Assembly (NCBI RefSeq): GCF_000494755.1
Contig: NC_022657.1
Location: 2,332,001 to 2,396,000 of the forward strand
Source of the DNA: Amorphoplanes friuliensis DSM 7358
GTDB taxonomy: Bacteria > Actinomycetota > Actinomycetes > Mycobacteriales > Micromonosporaceae
Direction: 5' to 3'
Length of the DNA stretch: 64,000 nt
This document shows positions 36,327-44,592 of the stretch, piece after piece. Position numbers and translations under genes: made by a program. The notes below the pieces were generated by a model. It did not search any database. It worked only from the letters and a program-made list of their open reading frames with translations, and was not told where the DNA came from. Every line of letters starts with the position of its first letter. Positions within the stretch are counted from its first letter, which is position 1.

Positions 36327-36863
36327 TCAAGGTTGGTTGAGGGCGCGGAGGGCGGCGTCCACTGCCGGCTCGCGGATCGTGGTGATCTCGTCGTCCTCGG
36401 CAAAAAGGATCACGCAGTCCTGGAGGCCGCCCAGCGCCACCACCGCGCGGACCCGATCGGCCGGGTCCTCGCCGACGAGCAGCACGTCCAGCCGGGTCCG
36501 CCACTGGATCATCGTGTTGACCAGGTCGAGTTCGGTCAGGACCTGGACGTCACGCAGGAGGCCGACAAATACCTGCCGGTGGCGCAGGCACATGTCGAAG
36601 TAGGCCTCGAGGACCGCCCGCTGATCCGAGCGGGCCTTCGTCTCGGCCTCGGCCAGGAAGCGTTGGAAGTCCTCGACCAGTGGTGTCATCAGCGCGCTGA
36701 GCAGGTCCCGCTTCGACGAGAAGTGGTAGTAGAGCGCCGCCTTGGTGATGCCCAGTTCCTCGGCGATCTCGCGGAGGCTGGTCTGTTCGAAACCCCTGGT
36801 GCTGAACAGCCGCAGGGCGACCGTTTTGACTTCTTCGCGGGTGTCGGCGTTCAGGCGGGGCAT
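36327..36863 (-). CDS. TetR/AcrR family regulator of the FAD monooxygenase
   Basis: A 178-residue TetR regulator. HTH: GFEQTSLREIAEELGITKAA followed by LYYHFSSKRDLL. The rest is an all-helical ligand domain. It is divergent from a FAD monooxygenase gene with only 58 bp between, which hold two similar operator-like repeats. The usual arrangement is a repressor that releases its DNA when it binds the substrate of the enzyme. Confidence 0.9.
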   Translation of the reverse strand: MPRLNADTREEVKTVALRLFSTRGFEQTSLREIAEELGITKAALYYHFSSKRDLLSALMTPLVEDFQRFLAEAETKARSDQRAVLEAYFDMCLRHRQVFVGLLRDVQVLTELDLVNTMIQWRTRLDVLLVGEDPADRVRAVVALGGLQDCVILFAEDDEITTIREPAVDAALRALNQP

Positions 36864-36873
36864 GTGAACATAC

Positions 36874-36907
36874 TAACCGACCGGTTGACTACTTGCCGAC
36901 CGGTAAG
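36874..36907. promoter_or_regulatory. Two operator-like repeats between TetR and monooxygenase genes
   Basis: TAACCGACCGGTTGA (36874-36888) and CTTGCCGACCGGTAAG (36892-36907) share the core CCGACCGGT and are each imperfect inverted repeats. Their centres are about 18 bp apart. They fill the 58-bp divergent gap and must overlap both promoters, fitting joint repression by the TetR protein. Confidence 0.65.
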
Positions 36908-36921
36908 TAAGGCTGTGGCCC

Positions 36922-38061
36922 ATGACGAACGTTCTGATTTCCGGCGCCAGTGTGGCCGGGCCCGCCCTCGCCTACTGGCTGCACCGGTACGGCGTCGACG
37001 TCACGGTTGTCGAGAAGTCCTCGGCGATCCGGGGCGGCGGTTATCCGATCGATGTTCGCGGCTCGGCTGTTGACGTTGTCGAGCGGATGGGGGTTCTGCC
37101 CGAGCTGCGGGAACACCACATCGACACCCGGCGGATCACCGCCATCGACGGCCGTGGGGGCACGGTGGCGGCGTTCAGTCCGGGGGCTCTCACCGGTGGG
37201 CAGGCCGGGCGTGACCTCGAACTGCCGCGGGGAGACCTGACGTCGGTGCTCTACGGGAAGACCCGTGACGACGTCGAGTACGTTTTCGGCGACTCGATCG
37301 CGAGTGTGACGCAGCACGACGATCGCGTGGACGTGACCTTCGAGCGAGGTGCGCCGCGAAGCTTCGACTATGTGGTCGGCGCCGATGGGCTGCACTCCAA
37401 CACCCGGCGGCTGGTGTTCGGGCCGGAGGCGGAGTTCAGCCACTACCTCGGCTACTGCTTTGCGGGCTTCACCGCGCCGAACACCGGTGGGTGGTCGCAC
37501 GAGGCGATTCTGCAGAACGTACCGGGCAAGCTCGCCGCCGTCTACGCCGTCGGGGATCAGCCCTGGGTGCACGCCCTGCTGGCCTTCGCGACCACGTCGC
37601 CGTCGCGGGAGGCTGTCGCCGGGACCTTTGCCGGGCTGGGTGGGCCGACGCCGGACCTGCTGGCGGCGTTGAGTGAGGCTGATGACGTCTACTTCGACAC
37701 GGTCAGCCAGATCCGGATGCCGGGGTGGGTGCGGGGCCGGGTGGCTCTGGTCGGCGACGCCGCCTACGCGCCGTCGTTCCTGACCGGGCAGGGTACGAGT
37801 CTGGCGCTCTCGGGTGCTTACGTCCTCGCGGGGGAGCTGGCGAAGGGGACGCTTCCGGCGTACGAGAAAACCCTGCGGGACCATGTCACCCGGAATCAGG
37901 GTCTGGTCAGTGGCGGGACCGCCATGGTGCCGGGGACACGCACCCAGCTGTGGATGCGCAACCAGGCCTTCAAGCTGCTGCCGCTGCTCGCCCGCACGAA
38001 GCTGGCCGGGCGCAGCGAACGCCGCGCGGCGACGTCGCTGGCCCTGCCCACTTACGCGTAG
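36922..38061 (+). CDS. FAD-dependent aromatic-type monooxygenase
   Basis: A 379-residue class A flavoprotein monooxygenase (PHBH/TetX-like). NAD(P)H-FAD fold: VLISGASVAGPALAYWLHRY with the GxGxxG variant GASVAG, the DG motif YVVGADGLHSNTRRLVFG and the GD motif VALVGDAAYAPSFLTGQGTS. It hydroxylates an aromatic or polyketide-like molecule, or inactivates a drug. The divergent TetR gene suggests induction by its substrate. No biosynthetic cluster surrounds it. Confidence 0.92.
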   Translation: MTNVLISGASVAGPALAYWLHRYGVDVTVVEKSSAIRGGGYPIDVRGSAVDVVERMGVLPELREHHIDTRRITAIDGRGGTVAAFSPGALTGGQAGRDLELPRGDLTSVLYGKTRDDVEYVFGDSIASVTQHDDRVDVTFERGAPRSFDYVVGADGLHSNTRRLVFGPEAEFSHYLGYCFAGFTAPNTGGWSHEAILQNVPGKLAAVYAVGDQPWVHALLAFATTSPSREAVAGTFAGLGGPTPDLLAALSEADDVYFDTVSQIRMPGWVRGRVALVGDAAYAPSFLTGQGTSLALSGAYVLAGELAKGTLPAYEKTLRDHVTRNQGLVSGGTAMVPGTRTQLWMRNQAFKLLPLLARTKLAGRSERRAATSLALPTYA

Positions 38062-38064
38062 TGG

Positions 38065-39531
38065 TTACTCCGGGAGACGGGGGCCGGCCTCGCGCTGCGA
38101 CGCGAGCCAGGCCTCGACCTGGTCGGCCGTGCGCGGGAGCCCGGCCGACAGGTTGCGGCTGCCGTCCGCGGTGACCAGCACGTCGTCCTCGATGCGGATG
38201 CCGATGCCGCGCAGCTCCTCCGGGACCAGCTCGTCCTCGGGCTGGAAGTACAGACCGGGCTCGACGGTCAGGACGTACCCCTCGCCGAGCTCGCCGTCGC
38301 GGTACTTCTCCTTGCGGGCGGCGGAGCAGTCGTGGACGTCGATGCCGAGCATGTGGCCGAAGCCGTGGAGGGTCCAGCGGCGGTACACCGTGGACTCCTC
38401 GGACATCGCCTCGTCGACGCTGACCGGGAGCAGGCCCAGGTCGTTCAGGCCCTCGGCGAGGACGCGCATGCAGGTCAGGTGCACGTCCTGGAACTTCACG
38501 CCGGGCCGGACGGCGTCCATGCCGGCCTGCTGGGAGGCGTGCACGATGTCGTAGACCTGGCGCTGCAGCGGCGTGAAGGTGCCCGAGACCGGGATCGTGC
38601 GGGTCACGTCGGCGGTGTAGAACGTGTGGCTCTCGACGCCCATGTCCATCAGGAGCAGCTCGCCCGGCTTGGTGACACCGGTGTTGCGGACCCAGTGCAG
38701 GATCGTCGCGTGCGCACCGGCGCCGACGATGCTGCCGTATCCGACGTCGTTGCCGTCGACCCGGGCGCGCATGCCGAAGACACCCTCGAGCAGGCGCTCC
38801 TTGACGCCGCGGTCGGCGGGCAGCACCCGCGCGACGTCCTCGAAGCCGCGTACGGTCGCGTCGATCGCGTCCTGGAGCTGCGCGATCTCCCACTCGTCCT
38901 TGACCAGCTTGAGCTCGGAGATCACCCCGGCCAGCGCGCGGTCGCGGCGGACCCGCGGGTCCGGCTCGTACGCCAGGATCGCGCGGTCGACGTTCGGGTC
39001 GAGGCCGCGCAGGACCCGGGTGCGGGCCGGCGCGCACTCGGCGAGCGCCTGCCCGAGCCCGACCCACGGCGCGGTCTCGAGGCCCAGCTCGGTCGACTTC
39101 TCGCGCAGGGTGTGGCGGCGGCCGACCCACAGCTCGCCGTCGCGGCTGCGGAAGAACTCGTCGGTCTCCTTGGACGAACGCTGCCGGCTGTAGACGACCG
39201 CGTCGTGCCCGGACCCGCTCGGCCGCATGATCAGAACGCTGTCCGGGTCGGTGTCGCCGGTCAGGTAGACGAAGTCGCTGCCCGGCCGGAACGGGTAGTC
39301 CGTGTCGTTGGCACGCACCTTCTCGGTGCCGGTCGGGATGATCAGCGTCTCGCCCGGGAACGCGTCGGACAGCTCGGCCCGGCGCTTGGCGTAGTTCGGG
39401 GTCTCCGGGCGGGGCGTGACGTTGAGCGTGTCGTCGCGCCAGCCACTGCGCATGAACTGCAGGAACGCCTCCGGGAAGTCCGGGTCGTGCGACTCGGTCT
39501 TCGGCGTGGTGCCCTCGTTCTGCTCGGCCAT
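38065..39531 (-). CDS. pepP: Xaa-Pro aminopeptidase (M24B)
   Basis: A 488-residue aminopeptidase P that removes an N-terminal residue preceding proline. The N-terminal part has the AMP_N domain (RAELSDAFPGETLIIPTG and FVYLTGDTDPDSVLI). The pita-bread domain supplies metal ligands Asp in LLMDMGVES, Asp in TADVTRTIP, His in LHGFGHMLGID, Glu in TVEPGLYF and Glu in GIRIEDDVLV. All five are present, so it should be active with two metals. It ends tail-to-tail with the monooxygenase gene, 3 bp apart. ATG 39531 follows a GGGAGGG. Confidence 0.93.
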   Translation of the reverse strand: MAEQNEGTTPKTESHDPDFPEAFLQFMRSGWRDDTLNVTPRPETPNYAKRRAELSDAFPGETLIIPTGTEKVRANDTDYPFRPGSDFVYLTGDTDPDSVLIMRPSGSGHDAVVYSRQRSSKETDEFFRSRDGELWVGRRHTLREKSTELGLETAPWVGLGQALAECAPARTRVLRGLDPNVDRAILAYEPDPRVRRDRALAGVISELKLVKDEWEIAQLQDAIDATVRGFEDVARVLPADRGVKERLLEGVFGMRARVDGNDVGYGSIVGAGAHATILHWVRNTGVTKPGELLLMDMGVESHTFYTADVTRTIPVSGTFTPLQRQVYDIVHASQQAGMDAVRPGVKFQDVHLTCMRVLAEGLNDLGLLPVSVDEAMSEESTVYRRWTLHGFGHMLGIDVHDCSAARKEKYRDGELGEGYVLTVEPGLYFQPEDELVPEELRGIGIRIEDDVLVTADGSRNLSAGLPRTADQVEAWLASQREAGPRLPE

Positions 39532-39612
39532 GATGGCCCTCCCGTCATCGCGCGTCGTCCCTCGTCCCGCCCCTGACGTTACCGCCTGACCAAGATCAAG
39601 AGCAGCCGGGCA

Positions 39613-40290
39613 TCACCGCGTCGCCAGGGTGAGACAGGCCACGCGCGCTCCGGCCGTCCCGGCCTTGCCCACCTCGGTACGGGTACGCAGCGCGTGCACG
39701 ATCAGCGAGCGAGGCGGTTCGATCTCGTCGAAACTCCAGGCCTGTGCCGCCGTGGCGGATCCGGCGCCCTGGCCGTCGGCGGTGAAGTCCAGCCACACCT
39801 CGTTGCGCGGGTTCGCGTACGACGGGTCGACCGAGGGCGGTGACGCGGCGGCCTTCGGGTCGCTGCTGTGCTGGTAGTGCGGGCCCGCGTCGTCCGGCAC
39901 CGAGGTGCACGTCCGGCGGTGGAGGTGCGCCCCGTACGTACGCCGGGGGACCATGCCGGTGACTGCCAGGCGTACCGATGTGCCCTTGGCGGTCCGGCCG
40001 ATCACCACCTGGGCGGTCGCGCCCGCCGGGACCACCTTTGGGTCGTAGGTGATCGCCCGGACGCCCTGCGGGAAGGGCAGGAAGGTGCCCGTGACCGTGC
40101 CCTCGGTCATCGGCGCGCCCATGTCGCTCCGCGATGGTGTGGCCGACGGGCCGGGCGGGCTCGGTGCGCCGCTGACGAACCACGGCGTGGACCCCGGTGG
40201 CGGTGAGACCTCGGTGGCGGTGGGCAGACCCGAGTCGGCGCACCCGGACAGGGCGGCGGTGAGCAGCAGAGGCACGGCGAGCAGACGCAT
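39613..40290 (-). CDS. Cu/Zn superoxide dismutase-like lipoprotein
   Basis: A 225-residue lipoprotein. Signal peptide RLLAVPLLLTAALSGC, lipobox Cys at about residue 17, then a Pro/Ser linker. The domain resembles Cu/Zn SOD: GAHLHRRTC gives two copper His, AGPHYQHSSD gives the bridging His, and SLIVHALR gives the fourth. The Zn ligands seem lost: the usual H-x2-D region reads RNEVWLDF. M. tuberculosis SodC is also a copper-only enzyme, so activity is possible. The C-terminal GTAGARVACLTL is as in SOD. Confidence 0.75.
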   Translation of the reverse strand: MRLLAVPLLLTAALSGCADSGLPTATEVSPPPGSTPWFVSGAPSPPGPSATPSRSDMGAPMTEGTVTGTFLPFPQGVRAITYDPKVVPAGATAQVVIGRTAKGTSVRLAVTGMVPRRTYGAHLHRRTCTSVPDDAGPHYQHSSDPKAAASPPSVDPSYANPRNEVWLDFTADGQGAGSATAAQAWSFDEIEPPRSLIVHALRTRTEVGKAGTAGARVACLTLATR

Positions 40291-40406
40291 GGATGAAGTA
40301 TCTCAAACATGGGCAAATCGGGCGAGCATCGCGGACTCGCTGGCTTTCTGAGGCTGCGGACGTAAGGCTGACGGGGTTTACACAGGCGTTACGTGAGGGG
40401 ACGGAA

Positions 40407-41345
40407 ATGGGCTACGCGGTGGTGCTCGGGGAAGCGCTCGTCGATCTTCTGGAGACCGAGCGTGACGGCGAGTTGATCTACCGCCAGGCGATCGGCGGCG
40501 CCCCGCTCAACGTCGCGGTCGGCACCACCCGCCTCGGCGGCGACGTCCGCTACTACGGCACCCTCGGCAACGACACCCTCGGCGACCGCATCGCCGCCTT
40601 CCTGCGCCAGCTCGGCGTCGACTCGAACAACCTGACCCGCGTCGGCGTACCGACCACCCTCGCAGTCACCACCTTCGACGGCGCGGAGCCGACCTTCCAG
40701 TTCTACGGCGAACCCCCGTCGTACTCCCTGCTCCGCCCCGACAACATCGACGAATCCGTCGTGGCCGCCGCGGACGTCGTCTACGCCGGGTCGATCTCCC
40801 TGATGCGCAAACCGTTCCAGGACGCCGCCCGCAAAGCGTGGGCGATCGACGGCCCGCTGCGCGTTTTTGACCCTAACGTCCGCCCGAAACTCCTCCCGGA
40901 CGCCGCAGCGGTGACCGCCCTCCGCGACCTCGTCGAAGAGTTCTTCGCCACCGCCGACCTGGTAAAACTCAGCTCCGCCGACGCCGAGGTCCTCTGGGAC
41001 GGCGCCGGCCCCGCCGCAGCCGCCGACCGCATCCTGAAGATCGGCGCCCGAGCTGTGGTGGTGACCTGCGGCGCGAAGGGCGCCTACGTGGCGACACCCG
41101 AGGCCAACGTCATGCTGCCTGCGCCTGCGGTGTCCGCCGTCGACGCGACCGGGGCGGGCGACTCGGTGATGGGCGCACTGATCCGCCGCCTGCTGGCCGA
41201 CGGGGTGCCTGCTGATCTCGAGGGCTGGCAGCGGTACGTCCGCTTCGCCCTGGCCGTGGCCGGCCTCGTCTGCGAAAGCCCCGGCGGTGCGGTGGCCATG
41301 CCCACCAACGAAGAACTCACCACCCGCTGGGGCGCCCTCCTCTGA
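40407..41345 (+). CDS. PfkB family carbohydrate kinase
   Basis: A 312-residue ribokinase-fold sugar kinase, probably fructokinase-like. Signature 1 is GGAPLNVAVGTTRLGGDVRY; signature 2 is VDATGAGDSVMGAL with the catalytic Asp. ATG 40407 follows GAGGGGACGGAA. The final residues (TRWGALL) are encoded by a sequence that is repeated downstream. No sugar transporter is nearby, so the substrate is open. Confidence 0.9.
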   Translation: MGYAVVLGEALVDLLETERDGELIYRQAIGGAPLNVAVGTTRLGGDVRYYGTLGNDTLGDRIAAFLRQLGVDSNNLTRVGVPTTLAVTTFDGAEPTFQFYGEPPSYSLLRPDNIDESVVAAADVVYAGSISLMRKPFQDAARKAWAIDGPLRVFDPNVRPKLLPDAAAVTALRDLVEEFFATADLVKLSSADAEVLWDGAGPAAAADRILKIGARAVVVTCGAKGAYVATPEANVMLPAPAVSAVDATGAGDSVMGALIRRLLADGVPADLEGWQRYVRFALAVAGLVCESPGGAVAMPTNEELTTRWGALL

Positions 41346-41480
41346 CCTCCGGGTGGCCATCGCGCCCCGCTGGGCGCCCTCCTCTGACCCGCGGCGCTTC
41401 TCGGGCGGCCTTCGCGCCGCGCTGGGGCGCCCTCCTCTGACCCTTGGCGCTTCTCGGGCGGCCTTCGCGCCGCTTGAGCG
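41325..41480. repeat. Tandem repeat copying the 3-prime end of the PfkB gene
   Basis: CGCTGGGGCGCCCTCCTCTG with the following ACC, which ends the kinase gene and includes its TGA, recurs at 41368 (one base missing) and 41420, with a degenerate fourth start at 41471. The unit of about 43-52 bp also contains GGCGCTTCTCGGGCGGCCTT followed by CGCGC, shared by copies two and three. This suggests local duplication from the gene end into the gap. Confidence 0.8.
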
Positions 41481-41615
41481 CGCGTTCAAGGTGGAGTTGG
41501 CGGTCCGGGTGATTGGGTGCGGCCCACAGGTCGCGTTCGGGGCTTCCTCGTGGCCTTCGGGCCGGACTGAGGACTTCGTATGGCCTCGGCTGCCTCCGCG
41601 CGGCCTTCGAGCAGG

Positions 41616-41677
41616 CCCAACTTCCTTGAAACAGGGCCTAAGACGCGACTTTTAGGGCCTGTTTCAAGGAAGTTGGG
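41616..41677. repeat. Long inverted repeat in a convergent junction
   Basis: Arms of 25 bp (41616-41640 and 41653-41677) pair with a single mismatch around a 12-nt loop. The outer part reads CCCAACTTCC on the left and GGAAGTTGGG on the right. The 15-mer GCAGGCCCAACTTCC starting at 41611 also occurs at 1851 in the palindromic array. The junction lies between the PfkB and thioesterase genes, which converge, so it could be a bidirectional terminator. Nothing else is seen up to 41781. Confidence 0.82.
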
Positions 41678-41781
41678 GTGGGGCGCCTGGGTGCCGCCTC
41701 CGTCGGTGACTTCCGGGGTGCACTCGTCGAGCATCTTCGCTGAGTCTCTTGCAGGCCCTCGGCAGCGAGAGCCGGCCGGGG

Positions 41782-42177
41782 TCAGGCGTCGCCGAGGGCC
41801 TTGGCGATGAAGCGCTGACGGTCCAGGACCATGCGTTCGACCCGGACCTCGGCGACAAGGTTTTCGCCGTCGCGGACCACCACGTCGAAGATGAGCTTGC
41901 GGCCGTCCACCTTGGCCAACGTGGCCAGCGCGGTGACCATGCGGCCGACCGGGGTGGGCGCGCGGTGCTCGACCTCCGCGCGAACACCCACCGTGGTCAC
42001 ACCACCCGGGATCTGCCGGGCGGTGGCCGCCACAGTGGCCGCCTCGGCGAGCGCGAGCACCCTGGGCGTGCCGAGCACAGGCACATCACCAGACCCGAGC
42101 GCCTGGGCGGTGTCGGCATCGGTGACGGTCAGCTCGACCCGCGCGGTGAGACCGGGCGAAAACTCCGGAAGCTCCAT
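41782..42177 (-). CDS. FlK-like hotdog thioesterase
   Basis: A 131-residue single hotdog protein of the fluoroacetyl-CoA thioesterase (FlK) type. Candidate catalytic residues match FlK: Thr in GTPRVLALAEAATVAA, the Glu in the same helix and His in VRAEVEHRAPTPVG. Most homologues outside the fluoroacetate producer hydrolyse other short acyl-CoAs or have unknown roles, so the substrate is open. It converges with the PfkB gene. Its ATG is 9 bp downstream of the PH-domain gene stop, possibly in one transcript. Confidence 0.85.
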   Translation of the reverse strand: MELPEFSPGLTARVELTVTDADTAQALGSGDVPVLGTPRVLALAEAATVAATARQIPGGVTTVGVRAEVEHRAPTPVGRMVTALATLAKVDGRKLIFDVVVRDGENLVAEVRVERMVLDRQRFIAKALGDA

Positions 42178-42186
42178 GCCGACAGC

Positions 42187-44592
42187 TTAAGGCTGCGCAG
42201 GCCTCCGCCAGAAAGAGTCATCCTCCGACGCCCCCTCACCCGGCACCTCACCACCCGATCCCGATGCACCCCGGCCCGTCGCACTTGGCCCCGTCGCACC
42301 TGCGCCCGCTGCAGCTTGGCCTGCTGGAGCTTGGCCTGCTGGAGCTTGGCCTGCTGGAGCTTGGCCTGCTGGAGCTTGGCTGGGTGCAGCTTGGCCCGTT
42401 GTGGCGTGGCCGAGTGCAACCTGGCCCGGTGCGGCGTGCCCCGAGGAGGCCTGGCCGGACGCGGTGTGGCCGGAAGCAGTGTGGCCGGAAGCAGTGTGGC
42501 CGGGTGTGGCACGGTCGGATGCGGCTTCGCCGAGTGTGGCCTGGCCGGGTGCAGCCGTTCCCGGCTCGCTCGGGTTTGGCCAGGCGGAGTCCGCCGAGGC
42601 ACCAGGTGCGGCCCACTGTTCGGCTGCCCGGTCGTCGATCGGCAAAGCCTGCGGTGCCGCCGGGTCTGCGGCGACCTCGGCCGGGTCGGCCACCGTGGCC
42701 GTGACCAGCGGTGCCGGGCCGCGGGCGTGGCGCGCGCGAAGAGAGAGCTGATCGGCAAGCCACCACGCTTCGGCGACGTCGCGGTCGCGGGCGACCCCGG
42801 AACGCCCGCCGGCCGTGTCGCCGTAGACCGTGGCCAGGCCGAGGAGTCGCTGCAGCGGGCCTTGGATCACACGGACGCTCTGCAGGCGGGCGTAGGGGAC
42901 TGTCTGTAGTTCGCGGGTGAGCACACCCGACCGCGACACAAAAACCTCGTCGGTCAGGCCTACGCCCATCGACTTGAGTGCGATCGGGTTGAGCCAGCGG
43001 GCGCGGGACGGCGGCGGTGAGGTGGCGAGGGCGGCGAGGTCGACGCCCGGCAGGACTTCCCAGACCAGTGCGCGGGCCACCTCGGGGCTGCCGACGGGCA
43101 GGAGGCGGTCGGAGCGTTTGTCGTTGTTCGACTGCGGGCCCGCATATCCGGCGATGTCGAGGCGCAGGTGGAGCCAGCCCTTGGCCCGCCAGAGGAGCGG
43201 CCAGGTGACGCCGATCGACTGCACGCGGTTGAGGGGCACGATCTGGCTGCGGGTCTCCAGCAGGCCGTAGCGGACCGCGAGCCGCCCGTCGGGGTCACGC
43301 GCCAGCCGGAAGTCCCAGTCCTGCAGCACCCGGCGGACCGGCTGCAGCAGCACGCCGGCCATCGCGGTCACCGTGCTGGCGATGCCGACGAAGGTCCAGG
43401 AGCCTTCGAGCACGAACTGCATGATCACGAACGCGACGCCGACCGGCAGCAGAAAAGCTTGCGGGGTGAGCAGCTGGCTGACCACCAGGTCGCCGTTGCC
43501 GACCCGGAAGAGCGGTCGTTCCAGCGCGGGTGCCCCGGCCGCCGGGTCCGTGGCCGCACGGTCAACTGCTCCGGGGGTACGCCCGGCAAGCGCCAGCAGA
43601 CGCTCCCGCAACGCCGCCGCTTCCCGGACCGTCAGGTAGGCCAGGGGTGCCTCGGTCTTGCCACCGCCGACAACCTCGAGCCGCAGCTCGGCCAGCCCGG
43701 TCAGCTGGGCGAGCAAGGGCCGCCGCAGCTCGACGGCCTGGAGCCGGTCGAGCGGGATGGCCCGGTTCCGCCGCCAGAGCAGCCCGTCCTGAATGCGCAG
43801 CTCGCGCCCGACAACGTGGTAGCCGGTGTTCAACCACCCGATCACCGAGAAAATGACCACCCCGACGGCGATGACCCCGACCACCAGCGCGAATCGCTCC
43901 ACGCCGACCTGCGACAACGTCTGCCAGCTGAGCGCGGCGACTATGACGGCGATCGACTTCGCCCCGCTGAGCAGCGGGCTGAGCGGATGCAACCGCCGCC
44001 GCGGCTCACCTTCTGCCACCGCCACGAAATCGGCCGGCCCGGCCTCATCCGGTGCGGCTACCGCGTCCCCCGGCGCAGACCCGCCGGGGAGAGCAGCGCT
44101 CGCCGGCTCGCCGAGCCGGCTCGCATCTCCCGGCTGCGCCGGCTCGCGGGGAGCGACCGAGGAATCGGGATCCGGCAGCGCGGATGCGTCTGGGACAGCC
44201 GCGCTTCCTGGCTGCACGGAGTCACCGGGCGCGGGGTGAGCGGTTGGCGTCCCGGCATCAGGAACAGGGTGGCCGGGCCGGCTCGCATTTTCGGGCTGCG
44301 CCGAGTCGCTGGGCGCGGGGTGAGCGGTTGGCGTCCCGGCATCGGGGACAGGGTCGCCGGGCGGGCTCGCGGTTCCCGGCTGCGCCGGCTCGCGGGGGGT
44401 GAGGGGAGCGATCGAGGAATTGGGGTCCGGCAACGCGGATGCGTCTGGGATGGCCGCGCTCAGTGGCTGCGCCGACTCGCTGGGTGCGGGATGAGCGGTG
44501 CCGGAAGGGAGATCCGGTGGCGTGGACGCGCCGGCCTGCGAAGGCGGGTCGGCGGGTTCCCGGCCGGGCTGGGGGCGGGCGGAGGCGGTCAC
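42187..44592 (-). CDS. Multi-pass membrane protein with bacterial PH (YdbT-like) domains
   Basis: An 801-residue protein. Residues 1-200 are low complexity with Pro/Ala/Ser repeats (PDASALPDP and VPDAGTPTAHPAP each recur). The middle part has paired membrane helices and three bacterial PH domains typical of YdbT: NTGYHVVGRELRIQDGLLWR, PLDRLQAVELRRPLLAQLTG, VRYGLLETRSQIVPLNRVQS and DEVFVSRSGVLTRELQTVPY. The C-terminal part is again repetitive (QAPAG and SGHTA). GTG 44592 overlaps the stop of the upstream PH gene. Function of the family is unknown; it may affect membrane stress. Confidence 0.82.
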   Translation of the reverse strand: MTASARPQPGREPADPPSQAGASTPPDLPSGTAHPAPSESAQPLSAAIPDASALPDPNSSIAPLTPREPAQPGTASPPGDPVPDAGTPTAHPAPSDSAQPENASRPGHPVPDAGTPTAHPAPGDSVQPGSAAVPDASALPDPDSSVAPREPAQPGDASRLGEPASAALPGGSAPGDAVAAPDEAGPADFVAVAEGEPRRRLHPLSPLLSGAKSIAVIVAALSWQTLSQVGVERFALVVGVIAVGVVIFSVIGWLNTGYHVVGRELRIQDGLLWRRNRAIPLDRLQAVELRRPLLAQLTGLAELRLEVVGGGKTEAPLAYLTVREAAALRERLLALAGRTPGAVDRAATDPAAGAPALERPLFRVGNGDLVVSQLLTPQAFLLPVGVAFVIMQFVLEGSWTFVGIASTVTAMAGVLLQPVRRVLQDWDFRLARDPDGRLAVRYGLLETRSQIVPLNRVQSIGVTWPLLWRAKGWLHLRLDIAGYAGPQSNNDKRSDRLLPVGSPEVARALVWEVLPGVDLAALATSPPPSRARWLNPIALKSMGVGLTDEVFVSRSGVLTRELQTVPYARLQSVRVIQGPLQRLLGLATVYGDTAGGRSGVARDRDVAEAWWLADQLSLRARHARGPAPLVTATVADPAEVAADPAAPQALPIDDRAAEQWAAPGASADSAWPNPSEPGTAAPGQATLGEAASDRATPGHTASGHTASGHTASGQASSGHAAPGQVALGHATTGQAAPSQAPAGQAPAGQAPAGQAPAGQAAAGAGATGPSATGRGASGSGGEVPGEGASEDDSFWRRPAQP
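42310..42380. repeat. 15-bp tandem repeat inside the PH-domain gene
   Basis: A unit like GGAGCTTGGCCTGCT occurs about five times in a row and codes for QAPAG on the minus strand. Adjacent degenerate units code for SGHTA-type repeats. The number of copies probably varies between strains by replication slippage. Confidence 0.8.
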
